Origin: Cryptomeria japonica | Taxonomy: Eukaryota; Streptophyta; Pinopsida; Cupressales; Cupressaceae | Length of the DNA stretch: 64,000 bases | Assembly: GCF_030272615.1 (NCBI RefSeq) | Contig: NC_081409.1 | Span: 202,226,449 to 202,290,448, forward strand | Reading direction: 5' to 3' | Part shown: piece by piece, positions 37,323-50,146 of the stretch | How positions within the stretch are numbered: the first letter of the stretch is position 1 | Layout: each line of letters begins with the position of its first letter | Program-made: the position numbers and the translations under genes | Notes under the pieces: generated by a model | The model's input: the letters and a program-made list of their open reading frames with translations, nothing else | The model's database searches: none | What the model was told of the DNA's origin: nothing

Positions 37323-39455
37323 ATGGTCACAACTCGATCTCAAAAGAAAAATATGGTCGAACAACAATATGGTATGTTGGGCATTAGTGTCCTATATGAA
37401 GACCCTACACAAGATCCTACACAAAGTGTGCAACCCAGCATTCAAAATCAACCACAAGACCCTAATATGGTGGATCAAGATGAACTCTCTCTGGAAGTGC
37501 GAACTTTCTTAGAAGACTCTTATAGTCAAGAAATGTTGGAGAAATTTATTCGACATAATCCTAGTGCTCTTCAAAAGACTCTCCTTGAAAATGGAGCTCA
37601 ACTCCCCCCCGATTTTGATAGACCCACTCTTGGTCAACAACCATAAGGAGACCTTGCTCCTAGTCATACCCTCACACCCATTATTCAAACTCAATCAATT
37701 GCGCCCCGCTCGTCATTCAACCCCAATCAATAGCACCCGCGACATTTATCCCCATGGTCTCCATTCCGCCTTCTTCCTTCTTAGCATCTATGCCACTATC
37801 AAATCTGATCTCATCTATTATCCAACATGCCTCTATGCCATCTTCATCTACCTAACCATACATTTCTATTCCACAATCCTCCATTCCTCTCAACAATGTC
37901 GCTAACTTCATTCGAGCCTCACTTCCTCCTATCACAACAATTTTTGGGTTGCAACCAATTGTCACTCAAGTCGTTGTGACATCGGTCATCACATCTCACA
38001 TCCTTGCTTCCTCATCATATCAATTCATTAGTGGTGGTGGACCTTCCATGACTCATCTGATTCTAGTGGCAAACACAATTCATCATGTTCAAAATCCACA
38101 ACAAGACCTCATTAAAGAAATCCAGGACATGAAAAACATTATCAAAGACATGAAGGAAGGGACTAACAAAAGGAATCCTTACTTGTTTGAGGAATTTTGT
38201 CCTTGTCCTTATGACCCGTCTATATCGGTTGCACCATACCCACTAGGGTTTGAGATCCCTAAGTCCACAAAGTATGCGGGCAAAGGGGATCCCTGAGAAT
38301 ATGTTCGTGAGTTTCACATCTTATGTCAAGAAGTCTCCTATAGAAACTTATACCTTCGAAGCCTCTTCCCTAAGAGTCTCATGCGAAATGCTCTTGCATG
38401 GTTCTCGTCCTTACCTAAAGGTTCTATCACCTCCTTCTCGGACTTAGCAGAGAAGTCTGTGGCTCACTATGTCTGCAATATGACTAATGATGTTTCCATG
38501 ATGGACCTTTGTAACACAAAACAAAGGCCTGGAGATAATTTTGTTGACTTCTTGCAAAGATGGTGACATCTTATCAAGAAATTCCAATGGGACATTGCCA
38601 AAACAACACCAAATTGAATTGTTTAAAAAGAATCTCGTGCTCGAACTATCAAGACCTTTGACATCTCAATGTATTAAATATTTTCAAAAATTGACTAACA
38701 AGGGCCTAGCCCTCAAATGTGTCTTGTTAGAGGAAGGAACCTTGAAACATTACCAAAAATCAAGTCAAAATTCTTCCTCTTATCATAATGATAAACCAAA
38801 ATTTTGGTCCAAGACCAAGAACGAAGTCAGTGATGATGTGACTGATCCAAAATAGGTCCAGACTGTGACCGCTCCTCCAAAACCCACCACCACCAATCGC
38901 CAATTCAATAATCAAAATTATTAAAATGAATCTCAAAAGCCTCATAACAATGTCTCAGTCTAGGGGTGACCACCTCGATCCAATAACAAGACTCCATGAG
39001 ATTTTACTCCTCTTGTCGAGCTAATTGAAGTGGTGTTTCAAAAGCTTGTCCAAGCAAGCGCAATGGTCTTCCCAATAACTCGCTCATTCAACCCCAATCA
39101 ACCCAAACCTAGGTGGTATAATGAGAATGAGTATTGTGAGTATCATCATATCAATGGGCATGATACACGACAGTGCATGAAGCTTAAAATATACATACAA
39201 GATCTCATTGATAGAGGTGAGATTAAGGTAGCAAATTCAACACCTGGTAACAACAATGACAAACTCAAAATGTACCAAGAACCCTTCCCAAAACATGATA
39301 AAGGAAAAGGCTCATTGTCTACCACTGTGAACTATGACTACACTAATCATATAATGGGCTTTGAATTTTTAGTTGGTCTCATTGAGCCTGCAGACAACCA
39401 TGTCAATGTCATAACTATCCAAGGAGCTAACCCTCCCCCTTCCTAAAGAAGACCT
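37323..39455 (+). pseudogene. Gag of element C
   Basis: It starts MVTTRSQKKN, like the MVETRLQKSR start in element E. The capsid domain runs about 38200-38720 (NALAWFSSLPKGSITSFSDL, LCNTKQRPGDNF) and a CxxHx4Hx4C knuckle, CEYHHINGHDTRQC, lies near 39135-39177. There are TAA at 37644, TGA at 38294 and further stops, plus frame changes near 37650-37950 and 38540. Gag would form the particle in a live relative. Confidence 0.75.
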
Positions 39456-40777
39456 AACCCTACTAAGATAGTCATTCAAGGCACTACATCTTTCACTTCC
39501 CACTCTCAGAATGACTGCAATGTAACCACCCACCGAGGCAGAGTCACTGTCCAAGGAACCTCTCCCCCACCAACCCCCCCCATGTCTTCCACCCGCCAAT
39601 ATGACCTCCTTGACCAACTTGGGAATACCCTCATGTAGATCCTCATCCTAGAACTTCTCAAGACTTCCCCTGTCCACAAAACAATTTTGGAACAAGCCCT
39701 CCTTGAGTCTCGCGTTCTTGATAATATCAATGTCGCCCAGTTTAAAGCTCTCATTGGAAACCTTGCAGCCCAACAACACCTTGTATTCACTTCCAATGAT
39801 GCTCCTGTAGTTGAAGACCATAATAAAACTTTGCACATCAAAGCCCTTATCCAGAAGCACAAGGTCAAACGTATCTTGAGAGATGGTGGATCTGGACTCA
39901 ATTTGTGTACATACAAGTTAATAAAACAATTGGGACTTTCTGAGGACTTGGTAGATACATCAGGAAGAATCACAATAAAAGTATATGATGATATAGAAAG
40001 AGTTTCTAAAGGCATGATCACCCTACCTCTTCAAGTGGGCCCTATTACAATTGAGACCCCTTGCCAAGTCTTAGATCTTGATCTCCCTTACAATATTCTC
40101 CTTGATCACCCATGGATTCATTCCTTGCAGGTCGTACCCTCCACTTATCATCAATGCATAAAATTCCCCTTCAATGGAAGAGAGATCACCATCAAAGGTG
40201 ATCCACAACCCCTTCAATATCGCAAGCTCTTAGAGGGGAAGCATCCATATCATTTCCCACTTAATAGTCCCTCTCCAACTCCTCAATCTGACATATCAAA
40301 TGTCACCTCCACCTCATCCCAAGCAGACCCAAAAATTAAGATCCTGGATAATGGCTACAGAGAATACAAATTGGAGGATGTCTTAGTAATAGGCAATCTC
40401 CCCATCCCCCAAGTCATTCGGCAAACCAAGAGAAATAAAAAAAATATTGAAAACAGGTTATACAATGCAAAGATGCCACCTTTTAGAAATGGGGTCCACT
40501 CAATGAGGAGAGCCTTGACACATATGTCTCTTCATGGTTGTACCGGGAAGAAGATGAAGACCCAGCAGAAATACCTAAAAAAATGTATCCAAAAGCATCA
40601 ACTATAGTAGAAAAAATGGGTTATAAAGGACACGACTTGGGACTAGAGGAGAAAGGAACAAATGCACCAATAAATCCTCTCTCTTACAAATATAACAGGG
40701 GCTTGGGGTACACTCCATTTCCTAAGATCACTATCATGGGTGTCCCTTCAAGTCCTTTTGGATATCAAAGACTCTGA
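39456..40777 (+). pseudogene. Protease and G-patch region of element C
   Basis: A pre-protease module (YDLLDQL, about 39600) leads to a retropepsin-like fold with RDGGSGLNL (about 39880), where relatives have IDGG, and YNILLDHPWIHSLQ. The frame shifts near 40545 into a G-patch-like segment with MGYKGHDLGLEEKG (40612-40660). G-patch domains bind RNA and are common in this protease region of plant Ty3/gypsy elements. Confidence 0.75.
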
Positions 40778-40988
40778 CGAAGAGGAGTTCCATGAAATGC
40801 CTTTTGAATATGAAGATGACATTTTCTTTGACACCCACATCAAAACAACCACTCCCATAGCCCCTCCCATTCCACATGAGCTACACCTTGTCCATCCCAA
40901 ACTTATAGACTGGGGGCAATGAGACAAACCCACTTTAGACATTTGTGTCGATGATAACGCTCTCATTACTCTCCTGACTATGTGAAAT

Positions 40989-43900
40989 TTGGAAGACTGC
41001 AATAGAGTACACGGGATTCAACTGCATGAAAAGGGATACTTTGGTAGTCAGGTCAATGCCCTTAGTCACAAAAAAGATAATAAAAACAAAAAACATGATT
41101 CCCTAGGTGAAAACCTCTTCGAGTCACCTTTGGATGAGCAAAACCTAAAAACAAAGGGTGTATCCGAGAGTGAAAACCTAGAAAAGACACTTGAGGATGA
41201 GGGACTTGACCTCCCTACCATTGGTCATCTTCCATAGGACAAGTCGAATTTGTTAATAGAGGAAAAAAATAGTATCAATATGGGCACCGAAGAGATTCCA
41301 AAAAATGTGCTCATTGCCAATTCCCTCATGGATAAAGAGAAACAAGACTTCATCAATTTCCTCACAAAGACAAAAATCAACTTTCCTTGGTCTTATGCTG
41401 ACATACCAGGACTAGATCCTGACTTGGTGGTTCATAATCTTGCTATCCACCCAGATACAAAACCCGTAAAATAGAAGTTGCGCAAGGTGCATCCACATAT
41501 TAAACTCCTGGTCAAAGCAGAACTCCAAAAGATGTTGGATGCAGAATTCATTAAACCAATAGACTACACTGAATGGGTATCCAACATTGTACATGTCAAC
41601 AAACCCACTGGGGGCATCTGCATCTGTACTGATTTTTGAGATCTAAAAAAGGCTTTCCCTAAAGATGATTTCCCTCTCCCCAACATACACATGATTGTGG
41701 ACCTCACAACGGGACATGAGATGCTATCTCTTATGGACAAATTTTCTGGATATAATCAGATCAGGATCGCGGAAGAAGATCAACACAAAATTGCATTCAC
41801 AACACCATGGGGGACTTTTCTATTTTTGGGTCATGCCTTTTGGCCTCAAAAATACCGGAGCTACATATCAACATGCAATGAGTGTTGGAATTGAAGGGTT
41901 CCAAGAACACTGAGAGGGGGGGTGAATTGGTGTTCTACCGATACAATAAGATTTTAACTTATTATAACATACACATATAAACCGGTAAATGAAGAAACAT
42001 ATAACATGAAGTAAATAAACCAACCACATGAATGAACACCATAACACACTGAATTTTATACGTGAAAACCTCAAAGAGGAAAAACCATGGTGGGATTTGT
42101 GACCCACAATATCAATTCACTGGCCATATGAAAGATATTACATAGTATGGGGGCTTGCACATGTAGGAAGGCACACTGCCTAGAGCACACTTCTCAACAC
42201 AAAAGAGTCTCACTGACTACAAGCTTCTGTTGAGATAAAATAATAATGGTGAACTCACAAAATGCATCTGCAATGCCAAAAAGAGTTTCGGTTATAGCTC
42301 TGTTATGTACCAGTTCATAAACCCTAAACCCTTTTACCGGTATCCCCTTTTCTCTAAGAATGCTTTACAAACCATCTACTAGTCATTACATGATATAACT
42401 TTTGCATACAAATGATCTACATACATATCCTTCACATCATTTTTTTCTTCACATTGTTCTACACACATACCTATCTCCCAATGACCTAATAAACTGACTT
42501 TTATACCTATTACAAATAATATGCATTATGTCAGCTTACAACACATTACAAAAGATATTCAATGTGGGCTCTATACAATAATTACAAAATGATTTTACAA
42601 ATAAAACTTTTTGGATCCCAAACTGATGTCGGCTTCACTGAAGTGCTAGATGTTAGTATCGGTGCTTGTTATGACCATAATTACTCCAATGTCGGTATCT
42701 ATCGCTGTATGCCTCCAATGTTGGCATCTTCCAGTATATGCCTTCTACAGAATCTTGTTGCCATAAATGACAACATATGAATCCAATGAGTGTCAATTGC
42801 CAACGGTAACAATAATTTTTCATGACCTCTTGCACAAAATCATGGAGGACTAAGTGGACAATCTTCTAGGAAAATCAAAGACAAGACATGAGCACATCCC
42901 TATCTTAAGGCAAATCTTTGAAAGATTGGAAAAATACAAATTGCGCCTCAATCCTAAGAAGTGTCTTTGTTGTCACATTGGGAAAACTACTAGGTGTCAT
43001 TGTTTCCCGCAGAGGCATCGAGGTTGATCCTGCAAAGGTGAAAGACATCATGGAAATGCCTCCCCCAAAGACCCTCAGACAATTGCACAACCTCCAAGGG
43101 AAACTCCAATCTATCAGGGGCTTCATCTCGCAACTTGCAGATAAATGTCATCCATTTGCACACCTGTTGTGCAAAGACACAAAATTCAAATGGGACTACC
43201 TGTGTCAAAAGGCTTTTGAAAAACTCAAAGAATATCTGGCATCACCTCCATTTCTTTTGCCTCCTACTCTTGGAAAGCCTCTTATTTTGTACATATGTGC
43301 TACTATAGTGGCATTGGGGGCATTATTGGCACAAATAGATGATCAGGCAAAGGAGCATGCCATATACTACATCAGTCAAACACTAGTCGAGTATGAACTC
43401 AATTATACCCCCATTGAAAGAGCATGCTTAGCATTGATATTTAGTACATAGAAACTTCGGCGCTACATGCTAAAGAACAAAACAAAACTGATTGCTAAGA
43501 TTGACCCTCTTAAATATCTCTTGTCAAAAGTTGCCCTCACTAGCAAAACCGCTAAATGGCTCATGATGTTAAGCGAGTTTAACATTGAAAATGTAGACAG
43601 AAAAACAATCAAGGGATAGGTAATCACAGACCATCTAGAAGACGCTCCACTTCCAGGTGACCATCTGATCCTTACAGAATTGCCAGATGAATTCATAATG
43701 ACTGTCACCACATCCTCCACATGGCAGTTGTACTTTGATGGCTCTTGCACCCAAAATGGATTGGGTGTAGGAATACTATTGATCACAGCTCAAGAAGATT
43801 GCATCCCAAAGTCATACAAGATAGCCTTTGCATGTACCAACAACATCACAGAATATGAGGCACTGATTATCGGACTACACTTGGCTATCCAATGGAAGAT

Positions 43901-44775
43901 AGTGAAATTACAAGTCTATGGTGATTCCCAACTTATCATAAAACAATTCAATGACAAATATCAAACAAAGGATGACAAAATTATTCCCCATCGTAGTATG
44001 GTTTAAGATCTTAAGCAACATTTCATAGCAATCAAGTTTGATCAAATCCCATGAATAAACAACAAAGTTGTAGATGTAATGGCCACTATTGGCTCCCTCC
44101 TTCAGATGCCATCACATAGTCAGAAATGTGAGTTATTGGTCGAGCAATTATTCATACCAGCATGTCTTTTACCAGAATTCGAAATGGTGTGCATACTCGT
44201 TGGCCCTGAATCCCCCTGGTATCAAGAGACATTCACTTTCCTAAAAGATAACACCATTCCCTCACACCTTACCAAAACCCAACAACAAATCTTCATCTGT
44301 CGATGTGCTTGTTACACTATCCTTGGAGACACCTTATTCAGAATGCATTTTGATGGTTCCCTCCTAAAGTATTTAGATAAATAAGAGGCTGAATGGACAC
44401 TACATGAAGTGCACGAAGACATCTATGGGTAACACTCAAGTGGCATCACCTTGGATAAAAATCTCTTGAGAATAGGATATTAGTGGCCTAAAATGGAAGT
44501 AGATGCATATAATTATGTGAAGAAATGCATCCCTTGCCAGCAACATGGTGACAAGATCCATGCACCATCACAAAAATTGTAGTCGTTCATTACACCCCAG
44601 CCCTTCTCATTGTGGGGGCTCAATCTCATTAGGGAAATCCACCCTACATCCTCCAACGGTCATAAATTCATTATCACTGCCACCGAATATTTCACCAAGT
44701 CGGTAGAGGCCATCCCTCTTACCTTCACCACTGGTAAGTAGATATCCAAATTCATCCTGAACTACTTGATCTATC
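40989..44775 (+). pseudogene. Reverse transcriptase, two RNase H domains and N-terminal integrase of element C
   Basis: Reverse transcriptase begins with WVSNIVHVNKP and FSGYNQIRIA, shifts frame near 41825 and is interrupted at about 41883. After the insert it resumes with a stop and VDNLL where YVDDLL is expected. The first RNase H follows (about 43190-43450). A second RNase H has LYFDGSCTQNGLG and TEYEALIIGL (43730-43880), marking the Tat lineage. An HHCC integrase zinc finger with CIPCQQHGDK lies near 44520-44555, then the start of the core with WGLNLI, where Asp has become Asn. The frame breaks off at element D and continues at 52584. Confidence 0.82.
41883..42809. mobile_element. LTR-like insertion of about 930 bp in the reverse transcriptase of element C
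   Basis: Conserved residues stop after QHAM and resume with TIIFHDLLH near 42807. The insert starts TGTTGGAATTG and ends near GCCAACGGTAACA, with TG...CA termini and no coding frame, as in a solo LTR. A G-run, GAGAGGGGGGGTG, lies near its left end. A clean target duplication was not found, so the class and exact ends are uncertain. Confidence 0.65.
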
Positions 44776-45976
44776 TGTAAAGCGGAAAATCGCGAACGAA
44801 CCCTAAGTGTTCCCCCCACCACTCCAAGGAGAGAGAAAGGAGGTCACTAGGGTTGACGGTTTTCACTTAGGGGAGACTTTACATTCAAAAGAGGGGTTGA
44901 AACCCACAAGATCCAATCCCACACAATGCAAGATTGGATTCTAAATGAATTTCAAGGGCTAAGACAGCAAGGCTACCCTCTTTTGTAAAGAATGTAAATA
45001 GAAGGATTGAGATGGGAATGCATGAAAAGTGAGAAAGATTCGCTTATAAATAGAGATAGGAATATAGGATGAAGCTGCGGACCTGGAATTAGCAGTAAAA
45101 TGTCGAGACGATGCTGTCCTGCAAATTTGAGTGAAAGTTGACAGGATGATGGCGCCCGGCATGCACACGGTCCTCCGAAAAATCTGCAAAACAAAGGGGG
45201 ATCTATTCGTCTCTGCACAAGGATTTCAGATCTTCAATTACAGCCACATACCTGCAACCTACACACAGAAAAGAGAGGATGATTGGGGGGTTAGGGATTA
45301 GGGGTTTGCCCTTAGGTCAAACCCCGGTTTTGGAATTAACCAAGAAATGAGAAATGTTGTAAATGTAAATGATTGTAATGTAATAAAGTACCAATACCTT
45401 GTTGTAAGAATGTTTGTATTCTTACATGCGAAGGTGTAATTGTTGTTGTATGTTGTATGTAGTATGTGATCTCCTCTTCAATGGTTGAATCCTTGTCTTG
45501 AATGCAACACTTAGCCTTGAATGGAGACTTAGAATGCTCAATTGCTTGAAGGAATGCTTGAATGCTTGACTGCTTGAATGTTTGAATATCGTTTCCGCGT
45601 CTTGTACACATATGTCCCTTCTCCTCAAAATGGGAGAGGAAATGTAGTTTATATACTTGTCAATTAGGGTTGATAGACTGATTTTTCTGACCTTAAGCCG
45701 ACCTGGGAAGATTATTTTCCAATTTGCAAACATAAAGACCCGAAGCCCCAAAAGAGACCGGGCCCAAAATAGGGCCAGGGACTAGGGCGCTGGGCGCCAT
45801 GGTCCCACCTCTAGGGATAGTAGGTTGCAAGGAGGATCAGGCCAGGGTGCTGAAAAATGCAGTTTTTGATGTCATGGACAAGTTTCAGGATCTTCATTCA
45901 GGTTCAGTGTTGCATCACCGTCGTGAAGACCCAAATGCAGTCGAAATTGCAAGTGTCGCAATTTTAGGACGCTACA
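44776..45976 (-). repeat. 3' LTR of element D, 1,201 bp
   Basis: On the minus strand it starts TGTAGCGTCC at 45976 and ends GCTTTACA at 44776. It matches 51320-52583 closely but holds a single copy of the 31-bp GC-rich hairpin unit (45779-45805). Confidence 0.92.
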
Positions 45977-46717
45977 TTTAGGCCCCACTTTAGCGGGAGT
46001 ATAAGCGTACGCTCATACTTCTGGTAAAGTACAAGGAAACAACATTGAAAGACTTTCACCACGTCAAGGAGACAAGATACGCCAAGCCCCCAGTGGACTA
46101 AGGATCTTACGACTTCAATTGACAAAGTAAAAGGGAAGATCACGAGGGAGAACCATGACTGTCAGTAGTAAGGTTCCCTCACTATGAGTCATGCAAGAGA
46201 AATACCAAAAATTTTCAAGGCAAAGCTAAGTTCGCCAAGAAATTTTCAAGTATCCTGAAGGGATAGACGGGGTGTATGCCCCCCTACGTTAAAGCGATCA
46301 CACACGCCTCAATGGGGGTGATTGCTTTAAGGTAGTGATACATAGAAGAAATGAGAAGGGAAAGGAGCACGTTATCACAAAGATTTAGCCCCCAAGTGTG
46401 AGGTAAACCCAAGGATAATAGACACAAAACACAAAGCACGAGGTGACTTCGCTTTCCTCGGGGTCAGTATGCTGTATGATAATTCATGTATATCATATGT
46501 ATGTATGCATAATTGTTCTTCATTCCCCAATCAAGGAAGGTCACCTAGAAGAAGGGAACACATGTGTCTTTTGAGTCAACATGAGAGAGACCAAAAGAGA
46601 TCTCAATGCTTTGCATCATCCTCAAGTAGAAAACACTAAGGCCAACAAATAGAAGAATGATAATAACACATAGAAGAAGTAACAAAAGAGAGCAGAGAAT
46701 CTGCTATGCTAATGAAA
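45977..46717 (-). other. 3' noncoding part and polypurine tract of element D
   Basis: On the minus strand AAAGTGGGGCCTAAA (45991-45977) directly precedes the 3' LTR. Nearby are a 22-bp near-palindrome (45998-46019) and a hairpin with 13-bp arms (46289-46301 and 46318-46330). No gene is seen. Confidence 0.75.
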
Positions 46718-49700
46718 CTATTCTAGCACGTCATCTACCCCCTGATCTTGCTGATCAATGTTTCGAGAAGGCAGGAAACATGCTAGAGGAGGAACATTCA
46801 ACACAGCAGATGGAGCTATCACAAGATCCAAACAAGGGCTATGTTCATGTTCCAAGCCATGTTGTTCTTGTCTAGGAGCTAGGATAAGTGCTTTAGAAAA
46901 TTCGTTAGATAAATGGTTATCAACATCAACATATTCATATTCACTATCAGAAGCAAGAGAAGTAACATTTTCATCATGAATAATATTTTCATCTATATCA
47001 TCATCAAGATTTATAAAAATAGGATCTTTAACTTGCCCAGGATCAAGACCATCATTCATCTTATGTTTAGGAGATTTTGGAGAAAATGGAATAATGCTTG
47101 TTGAAGGTGTTTTTGGGGATTGCAAAGTTTGAGAAGCAACTGCCTGAGCTCTAAGATGATGCTTTCATCGGCATTCACGCGCAGAACGATTTCATCTAGT
47201 CTTAGTAGGAAGTTGAGAAGATTGAGGAGGAGGAATGTTCTCATCCTTATCACTTGGGTGTTTAGGTTGTGCTTTCTTAGGTTGGGCAATAGGAGAAGAG
47301 GAAGGTCTCTTTTCTCTATAAAAGGAAGGAGGAGGAACCGCTCCATATAAAGGAGGAATATTTGGTTTAGGAAGGAGACCAAGTCCATCATGACGAGGAG
47401 GTATAGGCCTACTTTTAGAAAGTTTATTAGACATAGACATAGTCACATCCATAGGAATGGGTTGGGAATCTTCTTGAGGAAAGACATTAGTTTTATCTTT
47501 CAAAGGAAGAACTTCCTTCTCAAGAATGATAGGAATATCAAGTTTGGGTGTTCTAGGTTCACTTAAAGATAGGATCATATCTTTTTTTCACTTTTTATAA
47601 GATTTGAAAAGATGATCACTTCGCAGAGGAAGAGATTGGAATTGTTTAGGCCAAAAATAATCAATAGGAACGCTAGAAGTTCTTTCAGCTGGTTTAAAGA
47701 GACTATGATTGACAGTAACAACTTCACCATTATGGGGAAATTTCAAACACTTATGAATAGGAGAAGCAATAGCTTTCATGGAAGATAGCCAAGGATAGCC
47801 TAGCTTCACACGAAATTGTTCGGATGAAGGAATAATAGCAAAGTTCAAATCAAGGGATTTGTTATGGACTTCAATAGGTAATGTAATAGAACCAATTGCA
47901 GGAGAAGAAAATGCATCAAATAATTTCACAACCACATTTGTTTTGTCATAAATCACTTGATTCAATTGCAAAGTAAAAAGAAATTCTTCAGTAATAACAT
48001 TAACCATGCACGAAGGATCAATAAGCACTCCACGACAAGGTGTATTCTTGACTTTTGCAACTATGTATAAAGGGCCATCAGGTGCCCTGATAGTTTCACT
48101 AGAATCAAATGTGATGGAAGGTTCTTTAGGGTTTTCTTGCTGCTCTACAAAGTTAATCACATTCGAAGTCATAGACACAAGACCATCAGATGAGAAAGAG
48201 GAATCATTAGTCTCAATCACATTAGAGGTATGAGAAGGTAATGGATCAGTAAAAATCTTAAGATTTTGGTTAGGAGGAGCTACAGATGTATTGCCTTTAT
48301 CATTCATACCAGAAACAAAGATAGTATTATTATCAATCAAATCTTGAATTTTACCCTTTAAAGAAAAATATTTTTCAGTATCATGCCCAGGTTGACGATG
48401 AAATTGACAAAAAGATTTGTTATCAAAATAGGGTGAATTAATCTTTGCAGGATCTATTTGCTTTATAGGAGGGAGAGTAAGCACATTTTGTTCCAATAAC
48501 TTATTCATAATACTATGCAATGATTCATTCAAAGGAGTAAACATTCTTTCTTTCTTGAAAAACTTAGAAATAGGAGGCACACCTGATGCTGCATTCACAT
48601 TGTTGATGATGTTTTCATTGAATTTAATGGACTCTCTGTTTGGTTTAAACTTCCCAAATGGTTGTTGACTACTATCACCCTTATCACTCGAAGCCATAGG
48701 ATTTGCTTGTTCCATTTGACTCACAGTCAGTTGATAATTGTGAAGAGTCGCACACAACTGTTGGAAAGAAGTAAACTCAGAAAACAGAAGTTTTTCTCTA
48801 ATATCTTTTTGTAAATTAGAAATAAAGATTCTTTGAATATCATTGTCAGGCACTGGAAAAGAGATTTGAGCATACAAATGCTTATATCTACCAATGAAAT
48901 CAGTCACTTTTTCTTTAACACCTTGTTTACAATGCATTAAATCAATCAAAGTAACTTTAGGACTTATATTATTTTGAAATTGTTGAATAAAACCATTTGC
49001 AAGTTGTTCGAAAGAAGTAATAGAATAAGAAGGCAATGAGCAATACCATTGTAGGGTTTTATCTCTTAATGTCCTAGTAAACAGTTTTGCAAGCAACCTT
49101 TGGTCATAAGCAAAATCCGTACATATTGTTTGAAACATCTTAACATGTGTTAGAGGATCACCTTTACCATTATAAAGCTCCAAATGCGGGATTTCAACAT
49201 GTTTAGGAGGGATAGCTCGAACAATGTCAAGAGAAAGTGGGCTCGCAACATCAAATGTGGGCACACTAAACTTAGATTGATTCATAGAGGCAATTTGTTG
49301 CTGTAAAGAAGAAACAGTTTGTGCAAGATTGTTAATGGTCGCTTCAGTCGAGGAGTTCATATTAGATGTGTTAGATTGTGATGGAGGTATTATGTTATTG
49401 AAAGAAGGTATTGATTGAGAGTAAGGTGGCAGGACACTATGATAGTTAGTCATAGGAGATGATTGGAAAGGAGGAACACTACAAGGAGGAATGGAATGGT
49501 TAAATAAATTGCCCCCTTGCGTCATGTTCATCTGTGGAGATGTAATAGGGACACTCATTGAAGGGATGAATGAAGAAGTTGGATTGAATGAAGGAAGAGG
49601 GTTAATTGAAGAGGAAGGATTGCCCCCATGACTAGTGATCATGGGGGGAATGTCTTGTATAGAAGTAGTCATTATGTTTGATGTAAAAGTAGGTATGCTA

Positions 49701-50146
49701 GCAATAGAAGTTGTCAATGGAATAGAATGATTGACTTGAGTGGGAGGTTGTGTATAACCTAAAGTTTCGGCACAACTCTTCATAGGCATCACATTCGAAT
49801 CCACAATGTTTGCAATACCACAAAAAATATCAATTCCATTCTTATCACTTTGAACCATACATTTTAGACCCTCAATTAATGAAAGAGCTTGACTATCAGG
49901 ATACTCTTGAGACATCCATTGCTGAAAATCATCAAATTGATTATCCAATTTCGAAAGTTGTTCTACAGAAACCTCATGGAGAGCTTCTTCATCATTAAGA
50001 GGATTAGAGGAATTACCCATGTCCTCATTAAGGAGGCCATTCAAATTAGGTTTCATCTCTTCGGTAATTAAACCTTGGAAAGACTTAATTCTAAGGCTTC
50101 GTCTAACGGGAATAGTGTAAGTAGGGCTTATTGTCATAAAGCTCAT
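46718..50146 (-). pseudogene. Gag with degenerate protease domain of element D, three in-frame TGA
   Basis: A single frame of about 1,142 codons starts at 50146 and is interrupted only by TGA at 47588-47590, 47192-47194 and 47165-47167. The first 852 residues are uninterrupted. They include a Ser/Pro/Asn-rich start, a gag capsid domain around residues 300-480 (TLQWYCSLPSYSITSFEQL, LIDLMHCKQGVKEK) and a knuckle, CQFHRQPGHDTEKY, with the last Cys replaced by Tyr. A retropepsin-like fold has IDPSC instead of D-[ST]-G and so should be inactive. The C-terminal part is Pro-rich, then acidic. No pol domain follows. It could supply particles or act as a substrate for a helper element. Confidence 0.85.

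Noticed and set aside
47120-50071. Plus-strand frames opposite the gag of element D
   Set aside because: They are shadows of a long minus-strand coding frame with a clear capsid domain.
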